A program made the position numbers and the translations under genes. Positions 1-5,351 of a stretch of DNA of 5,584 nucleotides are shown here, piece by piece. The notes below the pieces were generated by a model that ran no database searches, was not told where the DNA came from, and saw only the letters and a program-made list of their open reading frames with translations. The DNA is taken from the NCBI GenBank assembly GCA_001795975.1, contig MGLG01000038.1, forward strand, positions 7,324 to 12,907. The letters are read 5' to 3'. The first letter of the stretch is position 1. Every line of letters begins with the position of its first letter. The DNA is from Candidatus Yanofskybacteria bacterium RIFOXYD1_FULL_42_10 (GTDB taxonomy: Bacteria; Patescibacteriota; Minisyncoccia; 2-02-FULL-40-12; GWA2-44-9).

Positions 1-49
1 GTGGCAGGAATTTACGCCGTGCCCGAAAAGTCGCAACCATCCGAACCAT
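1..49 (-). CDS. Possible 5' end of an unidentified gene downstream of ruvA (partial)
   Basis: An ATG at 49-47 opens a frame that stays open to the left edge of the window, giving 16 codons (MVRMVATFRARRKFLP). It starts one base after the ruvA TAG stop, a spacing typical of the next gene in an operon, and a second in-frame ATG lies at 40-38. The visible peptide is basic and too short to recognise. ruvB often follows ruvA in bacteria, but these residues do not resemble a RuvB N terminus as I know it. No Shine-Dalgarno sequence is evident before either ATG. With only 49 bases, a chance open frame cannot be excluded. Confidence 0.3.
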   Translation of the reverse strand, partial: MVRMVATFRARRKFLP

Positions 50-50
50 A

Positions 51-689
51 CTATTTCTTGCCTAAAATTTTTAACGCATCTCGCACCCGATTCTCCAGCG
101 TCTCTCCTTTTGCTTCTTTAAGGACATCTTTCGCCTGATTGGCGCTGTAACCAAGAGCAAGCAGGGCATCCATGGCATGGCCTTCTTGTCCCAAATCAAG
201 CCCGTCAACATCTTCTAGATAGTCAATCTTGTTTTTCAATTCCAAAATCAATCTTTGGGCGGTTTTGGGGCCAAGTCCGGAAACCTTTTTCAAAAAATCA
301 GCATCGTCGTTTATCACCGCCGCTTTAAGATGCCTCGGTTCCACCGACGACATGATGTTAAGAGCGTTTTTGGGTCCGATGCCGGAAACGGAGATGAGGG
401 TATTAAACAAGTCTAAATCTTCTTTTATATCAAATCCATACAAGTCAAAAGTCCCCTCCCGCATATTCAGCTGGGAATGGATAAACATTTTAACGGGGTC
501 AACCCCGTACGAAGTAGAGGCGCGCTGCGTGCCCTCGCGACTTCGTTCGGGGTTGACACCACCTTGACTTTTTGATAAAATATTCAGCAGTTTGGGAACA
601 ATACTCACCTTATATCCTATACCCCCCGCGCTTAAAATAACGAATTTGTCTCCCAAGTATTCAATTTTCCCTTCTAAAAAGCTAATCAC
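51..689 (-). CDS. ruvA: Holliday junction branch migration protein RuvA, with an in-frame palindromic insert
   Basis: RuvA is the DNA-binding subunit of RuvAB. Its tetramers clamp the Holliday junction and load the RuvB ATPase, which drives branch migration in recombinational repair. The 212 residues follow the family order. The N-terminal OB-fold domain (about 1-88) has the usual start MISFLEGKIEYL and the segment REGTFDLYGF. Domain II has two helix-hairpin-helix motifs, SGIGPKNAL (102-110) and SGLGPKTAQRLI (137-148). A flexible linker precedes the RuvB-contacting domain III (172-210, DALLALGYSANQAKDVL). Residues 44-65 (GVNPERSREGTQRASTSYGVDP) have no counterpart in ordinary RuvA and correspond exactly to a 66-bp palindrome. 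Without them the protein is 190 residues, a normal length. The start is GTG at 689-687. It has no Shine-Dalgarno sequence, and the predicted transcript begins at this codon. The identity is secure; whether the insert is tolerated structurally is inferred from its position in a loop of the OB fold. Confidence 0.96.
   Translation of the reverse strand: MISFLEGKIEYLGDKFVILSAGGIGYKVSIVPKLLNILSKSQGGVNPERSREGTQRASTSYGVDPVKMFIHSQLNMREGTFDLYGFDIKEDLDLFNTLISVSGIGPKNALNIMSSVEPRHLKAAVINDDADFLKKVSGLGPKTAQRLILELKNKIDYLEDVDGLDLGQEGHAMDALLALGYSANQAKDVLKEAKGETLENRVRDALKILGKK
495..560 (-). repeat. 66-bp palindromic element inserted in frame in ruvA
   Basis: Positions 495-515 and 540-560 form 21-nt inverted arms matching at 19 of 21 positions, around a 24-nt GC-rich centre that can itself fold partly. 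The left arm can alternatively form its own perfect hairpin, ACGGGGT-CA-ACCCCGT (493-508). The element is exactly 22 codons long and is read through without a stop in the ruvA frame as residues 44-65. It lies where the E. coli OB-fold domain has a short loop before the strand IVFTHF. This resembles the behaviour of Rickettsia palindromic elements, which insert in frame into coding genes. Relation to that family is not claimed, only the analogy. Confidence 0.8.
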
Positions 690-724
690 GCTTCAAGCAT
701 AACAAATGTTTAAACTTTCATCAA
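690..724 (-). promoter_or_regulatory. Predicted leaderless promoter of ruvA
   Basis: Reading the minus strand, a -35 element TTGATG (724-719; consensus TTGACA) is separated by 17 nt from a -10 element TATGCT (701-696). The -10 is preceded by TGT, giving the extended -10 form TGnTATGCT. Six bases separate the -10 hexamer from the GTG at 689, which puts the usual +1 on the first base of the start codon. The -35 lies inside the first codons of uvrB, so transcription of the two divergent genes may interfere. The element is seen by eye; promoter activity is inferred. Confidence 0.55.
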
Positions 725-2706
725 AATTCCAACCTACCGGAGACCAACCCGAGGCGATAAAAAAATTAGCCAAGGGTTTAAAATCCGGTAAGAAACACCA
801 GGTGCTTTTGGGCGTTACCGGTTCCGGCAAAACATTCACCTTGGCAAAAGTGATAGAAAATTACGGCCAGCCGACATTAGTTATTTCTCACAACAAAACC
901 TTAGCCGCCCAGCTTTACAAAGAATTGAAAGAATTTTTTCCAAAAAATGCCGTTCATTATTTTGTCAGTTATTACGATTATTACCAGCCGGAAGCGTATA
1001 TCCCCCACACCGACACCTACATAGAGAAGGATTCAAAAATAAACGAGGATATTGACCGACTTCGCCACGCCGCCACCCAGGCCATTACCAACCGCGATGA
1101 TGTGATAATCGTCGCTTCGGTATCCTGCATCTACAACCTTGGCTCGCCGGAGGATTACAAAAATCTGGGTCTTGAAATATTTACCGGCAAAAAAATCCAG
1201 CCGGCGGAACTGGTCCGCGGATTATTGCGTCTTCAATACGCCCAAGACATAGAGCTCAAGAGAGGATGTTTCCGCAAAACAAGCAATGAGCTGGAAATAA
1301 TTTCTCCAAGCGCGCAGGAAGTTGTCAAAATTATTTTTAAAAACGGCCAGATTGAAAAAATGTGCCGGGCCGATATAAAAAACCCCGACGACCTTGAAAT
1401 TAACGAACTTCAATATTATAAAATTCTTGAAACAACCGTATTTCCGGCAAAATTTTGGATAACCACGGACAACAAGATCGGCCTTGCAATTGAGAACATC
1501 AAAAGCGAACTTCAAAAACACATTAAAAAATTAAAAGCGGCGGGAAAATTTGAGGAAGCCGTCCGTTTGCAGGAAAAAACAATTCAAGACATAGAGATGA
1601 TGCGCCAAACCGGCTACTGCCATGGTATTGAGAATTATTCCCGCCATCTAGATTTTAGAAAGCCGGGAGCTCCGCCTTTTTCTCTGTTGGATTTTTTTAA
1701 AAGCAAGGGGGAGTTCTTGACCGTCGTAGACGAATCCCACATGACTATTCCCCAAATCCGAAGCATGTTCAACGGCGATCATTCCAGAAAAAGCACTCTT
1801 GTGGAATACGGGTTCCGCCTGCCCTCGGCGATTGACAATCGCCCGCTTAAATTTGCCGAGTTTGAAAAAAGAGTCCAAAAAGTAATCTACGCTTCCGCCA
1901 CTCCCGGCAAATTTGAGCTGAAAAAAGCAAGATCCAAAAACATTGCCGAACAATTCACCCGACCCACCGGCTTATTGGAGCCGACCATTGAGATAAGACC
2001 GACCAAAAATCAAATCCCCCACCTTATGGAAAACATCCGCGCGCGAACCCAAAAAGGCGAACGCACGATTGTCACCACCCTTACCAAACGAATGGCCGAA
2101 GACCTTTCGGAACATCTTGCCGGAAACGGCATAAAAGTAAATTATCTCCATTCCGAAATTAAAACCCTTGACCGCCTCAAAGTGTTGAAAGATCTTCGCT
2201 TAGGAACATACGATGTCATTGTCGGGGTAAATCTTTTGCGGGAAGGGCTGGATTTGCCCGAGGTATCGCTGATAGCAATTTTAGACGCCGACAAAGAAGG
2301 TTTTTTGAGAAACACCACGACTCTGATTCAAACCATGGGCCGGGCGGCGCGTAATGCCAACGGTCATGTCATTATGTATGCCGACAAAATAACCGGTTCC
2401 ATAGATACGGCCGTAAAAGAAACCACTCGGAGAAGAAAAAAACAGGAGGAATACAATAAAAAAATGGGGATAACGCCAAAATCAATCGTAAAAGATATAA
2501 ATAGTTTTGACCTGCCTACGACAAAGAACCACGCAATGGAAACAAAAAATTACGACGGCAAAGAAGACGGCATCATTTTCTTCGGCAATGCCAACAAGCG
2601 CAATGCGATAAAACAGCTCACCCGCCTGATGGACCGCGCCATCAAAAAATTTGATTATGAAAAGGCGCTGGTGTACAAGGAGCAGATTAAAAAGTTAAAA
2701 GGATAA
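706..2706 (+). CDS. uvrB: Excinuclease ABC subunit B (UvrB), full length
   Basis: UvrB is the damage-verifying helicase-like subunit of nucleotide excision repair. It is loaded by UvrA, clamps the lesion strand and recruits UvrC for incision. The 666 residues match the usual length (E. coli 673). Visible landmarks are the start MFKLSSKFQPTGDQPEAI, Walker A GVTGSGKT (36-43), and the DNA-clamping beta-hairpin region rich in tyrosine (YYDYYQPEAY, 89-98). Next come motif II DESH (342-345), motif III ASATPG (396-401) and motif VI QTMGRAARN (542-550) with its arginine fingers. A C-terminal UVR helical motif (about 630-664, RLMDRAIKKFDYEKALVYKEQIKKL) is the site that pairs with UvrC. The segment KRGCFRKTSNELEI (about 185-200) departs from the commoner RGTFRVRGD form. 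The ATG at 706 fits the conserved N terminus but has no Shine-Dalgarno sequence, and no convincing promoter was found in the 16-bp gap or the ruvA 5' end. Confidence 0.98.
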   Translation: MFKLSSKFQPTGDQPEAIKKLAKGLKSGKKHQVLLGVTGSGKTFTLAKVIENYGQPTLVISHNKTLAAQLYKELKEFFPKNAVHYFVSYYDYYQPEAYIPHTDTYIEKDSKINEDIDRLRHAATQAITNRDDVIIVASVSCIYNLGSPEDYKNLGLEIFTGKKIQPAELVRGLLRLQYAQDIELKRGCFRKTSNELEIISPSAQEVVKIIFKNGQIEKMCRADIKNPDDLEINELQYYKILETTVFPAKFWITTDNKIGLAIENIKSELQKHIKKLKAAGKFEEAVRLQEKTIQDIEMMRQTGYCHGIENYSRHLDFRKPGAPPFSLLDFFKSKGEFLTVVDESHMTIPQIRSMFNGDHSRKSTLVEYGFRLPSAIDNRPLKFAEFEKRVQKVIYASATPGKFELKKARSKNIAEQFTRPTGLLEPTIEIRPTKNQIPHLMENIRARTQKGERTIVTTLTKRMAEDLSEHLAGNGIKVNYLHSEIKTLDRLKVLKDLRLGTYDVIVGVNLLREGLDLPEVSLIAILDADKEGFLRNTTTLIQTMGRAARNANGHVIMYADKITGSIDTAVKETTRRRKKQEEYNKKMGITPKSIVKDINSFDLPTTKNHAMETKNYDGKEDGIIFFGNANKRNAIKQLTRLMDRAIKKFDYEKALVYKEQIKKLKG

Positions 2707-2769
2707 AAAGATTGCTGATTGTTAATTGTTATCTTGTTGATTGAATTTTTAACAATATCAATTTCAAAT

Positions 2770-2789
2770 AAGCGGAATCGCGTTTTTTT
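2770..2789 (+). terminator. Weak intrinsic terminator candidate after uvrB
   Basis: A short hairpin (AAGCG at 2770-2774 against CGC-TT at 2779-2784, with one bulged G) is followed by or overlaps a run of seven T residues at 2783-2789. It lies about 65 bp after the uvrB stop in otherwise AT-rich DNA. The stem is weak, so termination here is only possible, not likely. The rest of 2707-2800 shows only degenerate TGATTG/TTAATTG-like short repeats and no gene. Confidence 0.25.
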
Positions 2790-2808
2790 GTTATCCAAAA
2801 ACAAAGAA

Positions 2809-2837
2809 TTGCATTAAAAAACAAAATATGATAAACT
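2809..2837 (+). promoter_or_regulatory. Predicted extended -10 promoter of rpsT
   Basis: A -35-like TTGCAT (2809-2814) is followed after 17 nt by TAAACT (2832-2837). The -10 is preceded by TGA, so it has the extended form TGATAAACT. The predicted start is near A2844, leaving a leader of about 34 nt before the rpsT ATG. That leader has no Shine-Dalgarno sequence. Spacing and extended -10 are good, but the hexamers match consensus only 4 of 6. Confidence 0.5.
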
Positions 2838-2877
2838 ATCTCCATTACTTTTAATCTGCGGTTATTAGCTTATTTTT

Positions 2878-3144
2878 ATGCCCATAACAAAATCGGCCGA
2901 AAAGGCCTTAAGACAGTCAAAAAAAAGGAGAACGGTAAATCTCCGCAAAATTAACGCCTACAAAACGGTTGTTAAGGAGTTTAAAAAACTTTCCGCTTCC
3001 GGCAAAAAAGACGATATGCAGAAACTTTTGCCAAAACTCTATAAAAAACTGGACAAGGCGACCAAGGGCGGAGTCATCAAGAAAAACAAGGCCTCGCGCC
3101 TAAAATCCAAAGCCGCCAAAGCCCTCTCCCCTAAAACCGCTTAA
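2878..3144 (+). CDS. rpsT: 30S ribosomal protein S20
   Basis: S20 is a small basic protein that binds 16S rRNA early in assembly of the 30S subunit. The 88 residues match the family in length (about 86-90) and in signature: the start MPITKSAEKALRQSKKRR corresponds to the usual MPNxKSAxKRxRxSxKRR. The helix-rich middle and the C-terminal GVIKKNKASRLKSKAAKAL match the GVIHKNKAARKKSRLAKAL block. Lysine and arginine are abundant throughout, as expected for an rRNA-binding protein. It stands alone after a predicted promoter and no Shine-Dalgarno sequence precedes the ATG. The TAA stop (3142-3144) lies inside the hairpin 3131-3157, so the terminator starts within the last codons. Confidence 0.97.
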   Translation: MPITKSAEKALRQSKKRRTVNLRKINAYKTVVKEFKKLSASGKKDDMQKLLPKLYKKLDKATKGGVIKKNKASRLKSKAAKALSPKTA

Positions 3145-3157
3145 CAAGCGGTTTTAG
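3131..3157 (+). terminator. Hairpin overlapping the rpsT stop codon, probable intrinsic terminator
   Basis: CTAAAACCGCTT (3131-3142) and AAGCGGTTTTAG (3146-3157) are perfect 12-bp complements around a 3-nt loop. The right arm carries a GGTTTT stretch and is followed by AATCTT, giving a U-containing but not classical tail. The left arm encodes the last S20 residues and the stop begins in the arm. Its symmetry would let it work in both directions between the convergent genes. The structure is certain; the terminator role is inferred. Confidence 0.65.
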
Positions 3158-3201
3158 AATCTTAACGGCTCAACGGCAATTGCCGTTGAGCCGTTAAGAT
3201 T
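3158..3201. repeat. Perfect 44-bp palindrome
   Basis: Positions 3158-3179 are the exact reverse complement of 3180-3201, 22 of 22, with the symmetry axis at AA|TT. As RNA or single-stranded DNA it would make a 20-bp stem with an AATT loop. It abuts the preceding hairpin with no spacer, so the two form a continuous 71-bp double-palindrome block. It may back up rpsT termination or be a cruciform-forming or dispersed element. No protein can be assigned to it. Confidence 0.85.
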
Positions 3202-3224
3202 AGAGTATGGTGCAAGAAACTTTA

Positions 3225-3286
3225 TTTTAGCGAGCGAGGGGCAAAATGGAAATTCTTATTTACATTTTGCCCGAGCGAAGCTAAAA
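3225..3286. repeat. Two-part inverted repeat between convergent genes
   Basis: The outer arms TTTTAGC (3225-3231) and GCTAAAA (3280-3286) and the inner arms GGGCAAAATG (3239-3248) and CATTTTGCCC (3263-3272) are perfect complements. They are separated by opposed segments GAGCGAG and GAGCGAA, which are the same rather than complementary and so form an internal loop. The 14-nt apical loop is AT-rich. On the minus strand the outer arm yields CCCTTTTAGC, which could help terminate the leftward cluster. The role is inferred. Confidence 0.7.
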
Positions 3287-3294
3287 GGGTGAAT

Positions 3295-3368
3295 ACTCCG
3301 CCGCTCTGCGGCGGTATCAAGAGGCGAAGCCTCCTCTTGATACCTCGCGGCAAGCCGCGAGGAGGAGT
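3295..3368. repeat. 74-bp cloverleaf-type palindrome (three hairpins in a closing stem)
   Basis: A closing stem ACTCC (3295-3299)/GGAGT (3364-3368) encloses three hairpins with almost no bases between them. The first is CCGCCGC-TCT-GCGGCGG (3298-3314). The second pairs TATCAAGAGG (3315-3324) with CCTCTTGATA (3333-3342). The third is CCTCGCGGC-AA-GCCGCGAGG (3343-3362). The first hairpin and the closing stem compete for two C residues. The tip of the second hairpin contains GCGAAGC. The right end overlaps the stop codon of the leftward winged-helix gene. No tRNA features (T-loop, anticodon arm, CCA) are seen, so this is a structured intergenic element, possibly a bidirectional terminator or a mobile palindromic repeat. 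Confidence 0.75.
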
Positions 3369-3685
3369 CATTTCACTTTCTCGTAAAACACATGACTGCC
3401 AGTTGCACCAACCTGGCGAATTTTTCTTTCTTGTTCAAGCTCTTCCAAATAGCGAGTGGCGGTAGCGTCAGATATTCCCAACAGCTGTTCAATGTGATTA
3501 TTCGTAAGCGGAGTTTGGGTTTCCAAAATTCCTAAAATTGCCTCTTTATTCCGCTTTTTTTCTTCGGCCTGTTGTTTAATTAGGGATTTATTCTTACCTT
3601 TTCCCAAAATCCCGCCTTTTCTTCCAAGAAAGTACCCCACCCCAACCCCTACCAGCAAAATTATCAAATAAATTAATTTGTCCAT
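3368..3685 (-). CDS. Small membrane-anchored winged-helix DNA-binding protein
   Basis: The 105-residue protein has one N-terminal transmembrane segment (about 4-20, LIYLIILLVGVGVGYFL) and a basic linker (22-46, rich in K, G and R). A winged-helix domain occupies about 46-103. Within it, NKEAILGILE is helix 1, NNHIEQLLG helix 2, and SDATATRYLEELEQE the recognition helix. The wing is KIRQVGATGSHVFYEKV. The positive residues right after the membrane segment suggest that the DNA-binding domain faces the cytoplasm. I read it as a membrane-tethered transcription regulator or DNA anchor; the target is unknown. It lies 30 bp after the restriction endonuclease gene on the same strand and may be read through from it, or from a weak TATTAT element at 3703-3698. 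No Shine-Dalgarno sequence precedes the ATG. Its stop touches the cloverleaf repeat. The domain calls come from sequence pattern and no named family is certain. Confidence 0.85.
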   Translation of the reverse strand: MDKLIYLIILLVGVGVGYFLGRKGGILGKGKNKSLIKQQAEEKKRNKEAILGILETQTPLTNNHIEQLLGISDATATRYLEELEQERKIRQVGATGSHVFYEKVK

Positions 3686-3697
3686 GTTAACTAAAAA

Positions 3698-3703
3698 ATA
3701 ATA
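3698..3703 (-). promoter_or_regulatory. Possible -10 element upstream of the winged-helix gene
   Basis: TATTAT on the minus strand (3703-3698) matches the -10 consensus in five of six positions and would start transcription about 6 nt before the ATG at 3685. No -35 element or extended TG is present, and the gap is so AT-rich that a chance match is easy. The gene may instead depend on read-through from the endonuclease gene. Confidence 0.25.
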
Positions 3704-3715
3704 TTTTAAAAACTT

Positions 3716-4402
3716 CTAATCATTTTTACACAATGATTTTAGCCACTCTTCTAATTTTTCAATGGGCATTGCAAAAACATTTCTTCTGTTGGCAAGGTTA
3801 TTTAATCTTTCCATTCGTGTAGAATTTGATTCCGCATCTCTATATCTATAGTAATCACCGTCACAAATACCTACAAAGAATTGACCCTGCCCAGTTGATT
3901 CATTTGCTTCACGAATAAATTGTTGTAAATCTTTATATTGACTACCTTGAGAACCACCGCTATGACCTCGGGTATATTTGTGTGAAGCATAAAATTCCTT
4001 TCCACAAAATTTCCAAGAAAAATCTATAGTCTTTGCTCGGCTTGTTCCGCCACGCTGTCGCACTTCCCTGTGAGAAATGACAGCTCCGCCCAAAAGAGAT
4101 AACTCTGCGGTGCCAAGTTGGCGAAAATTTTTAATTCCTGATATTTTCTTTATATATTCTGCTGCTATATTTTCGTGGATTTTTTGTTTAGCTGGATCTT
4201 TTGCAAAGAATGCTCTAAACAATAAATCTGTTTTAATTTTCTGTATGACATTCTCCCTGGGAAAATTGTGTCGAGTAGAAAAAGTATTTATTTTTTTAAG
4301 CATTCCTGGATCTTTTTGTTCAAGTAAACCAAAGACCCCCTCATCATTAAGGCGAAGTTGTTTTATATATAGACCTTCGTAATCTGGGGGCATATTAGGC
4401 AT
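3716..4402 (-). CDS. Probable type II restriction endonuclease (PD-(D/E)XK-like)
   Basis: This 228-residue protein follows a DNA methyltransferase gene and overlaps it by 8 nt, the usual arrangement of a type II restriction partner. Its length is typical of such enzymes. The N-terminal half (1-95) is helical and charged. The likely nuclease core is TIDFSW (125-130), then KEFYASHKYTRGHSGGSQGSQYKDLQQFI (135-163), then the strand FFVGICDGDYYR (175-186). D127 and K142 are candidate metal-site residues. The GGSQ-x(2)-QYxDL stretch after the lysine recalls loops seen in several PD-(D/E)XK restriction enzymes. The residue two before the lysine is Ser140 rather than Glu or Asp, so the classical ExK triad is not intact as read; D181 or D183 might contribute. 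The start could be M1 (4402) or M4 (4393, one base past the methylase TAA). No Shine-Dalgarno sequence is seen, so translation is probably coupled to the methylase. Recognition site unknown. The function is inferred mainly from context. Confidence 0.72.
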   Translation of the reverse strand: MPNMPPDYEGLYIKQLRLNDEGVFGLLEQKDPGMLKKINTFSTRHNFPRENVIQKIKTDLLFRAFFAKDPAKQKIHENIAAEYIKKISGIKNFRQLGTAELSLLGGAVISHREVRQRGGTSRAKTIDFSWKFCGKEFYASHKYTRGHSGGSQGSQYKDLQQFIREANESTGQGQFFVGICDGDYYRYRDAESNSTRMERLNNLANRRNVFAMPIEKLEEWLKSLCKND

Positions 4403-5351
4403 GAGTTGAAATAAAATTTCTGGCTAACTGGTAATCCATACGGCGACGATACATTCCATCTTTACGCAAACCCTTAAAAGGTGTCAAGAACACATCTTTG
4501 GTTGAATTTCTAAATTCGCTTAATTCATTGTTTAGATTATACACGAGCGAAGAAAGATTAGAAAAGTTCCCGCCGATCCTAGTTATCATTCTTGAAGAAT
4601 GACAAATATTGTAATTTGAAAGTTCTGCGCCTCGACAAAATCTTATTGATGGACCTTGCGTATCGTCAAAGGCAATAAAACCCAGCTCTCCTTGCGGGTC
4701 GTTAAATACAAGCTCCTCCGCCTTTTTATTACCAGTTGGTAAATTTTTACTTAAGTCCGATAAACTACCTATAAATGTTGAGTCAAAAAAGATATGGACA
4801 TCTTCGGATTTTTTTGTAAAAAGAGCTAGGCAAACCGGATTTTCAGTATCAGAAAACATTCCCTTGTCATGCAGAAAAATAATTGAGTCCAATCGTTCTA
4901 AAAATAAGCGGCTCTGTAAAAAAGTAGCTGGTATAAGCGCTCCCACATTCTCGCAATTCTCTAAGCAAAGATGCAAGGCATGCTTATACAAATCATCAAA
5001 TTTAGTATTTGGATACCAAAGACCTCTTCGATGAGCGGAATTCTTTGCAAGCCAAGGAGGATTAGTTATACATGTTTTAAAATTATTCGGAAAGTTGCTA
5101 ATTGTATCTCTATATTCAACATCGGGACTATCGGGCTCTATATCAAATGAAGTAAAGTTTTTAGCATATCCTACCGCCTGCAAGGTTCGAATTATATTAT
5201 TAGCCCCAGCATACGGTTCTAAAACTTTATGATTCCTAAGTTTAATCTTTTCTGCCCATAACTTAAAAGGATCAAGTTGAAATGGATTCCCTTGAGTATA
5301 ATAACGGCCATTTTGGCGTTTAATGTTTAAATTAGTCACCACTGCATTCAT
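4395..5351 (-). CDS. Type II DNA adenine (N6) methyltransferase, gamma-type motif order
   Basis: The 318-residue protein transfers a methyl group from S-adenosylmethionine to a base in a specific DNA site, here presumably protecting it from the adjoining nuclease. Motif X-like RYYTQGNPF (16-24) comes first, then the cofactor-binding motif I VLEPYAGANN (43-52) and the acidic motif II FDIEP (69-73). The catalytic motif IV is TNPPW (96-100), followed by VGALIPATFLQS (136-147), which fits motif VI. X, then I, then IV with the target-recognition region at the C terminus is the gamma arrangement of TaqI-type enzymes. NPPW indicates exocyclic amino methylation, N6-adenine more likely than N4-cytosine. 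The C-terminal 185-300 is the probable recognition domain. The ATG at 5351 is chosen because a good extended -10 lies exactly where it would make the transcript leaderless. It is transcribed first, so methylation would precede restriction. By eye, this DNA is slightly more AT-rich than uvrB, consistent with acquisition. Confidence 0.9.
   Translation of the reverse strand: MNAVVTNLNIKRQNGRYYTQGNPFQLDPFKLWAEKIKLRNHKVLEPYAGANNIIRTLQAVGYAKNFTSFDIEPDSPDVEYRDTISNFPNNFKTCITNPPWLAKNSAHRRGLWYPNTKFDDLYKHALHLCLENCENVGALIPATFLQSRLFLERLDSIIFLHDKGMFSDTENPVCLALFTKKSEDVHIFFDSTFIGSLSDLSKNLPTGNKKAEELVFNDPQGELGFIAFDDTQGPSIRFCRGAELSNYNICHSSRMITRIGGNFSNLSSLVYNLNNELSEFRNSTKDVFLTPFKGLRKDGMYRRRMDYQLARNFISTHA

Noticed and set aside
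1..138. A plus-strand open frame entering from the left edge and ending at TGA 136-138
   Set aside because: It overlaps the conserved C-terminal domain of RuvA by almost 90 bases and has no recognisable content.
229..567. A 112-codon plus-strand open frame opposite ruvA
   Set aside because: It is fully antisense to conserved RuvA coding sequence and has no recognisable domain or promoter; ruvA explains this DNA.
1222..1953. Two minus-strand open frames of about 100 codons inside uvrB
   Set aside because: They lie antisense to conserved helicase regions of UvrB and encode low-complexity, Phe/Leu-rich peptides typical of shadow frames.
3295..3368. tRNA gene suggested by the cloverleaf shape
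   Set aside because: There is no 7-bp acceptor stem, no GTTCAA-type T loop, no D-loop GG and no anticodon arm with a 7-nt loop. The hairpin loops are 2-8 nt.
3131..3368. CRISPR array
   Set aside because: The palindromes differ from one another in sequence and length, and there are no regularly spaced identical repeats.
4077..4382. A 101-codon plus-strand open frame opposite the endonuclease gene
   Set aside because: Antisense to the better-supported gene, no known domain, no upstream signal.
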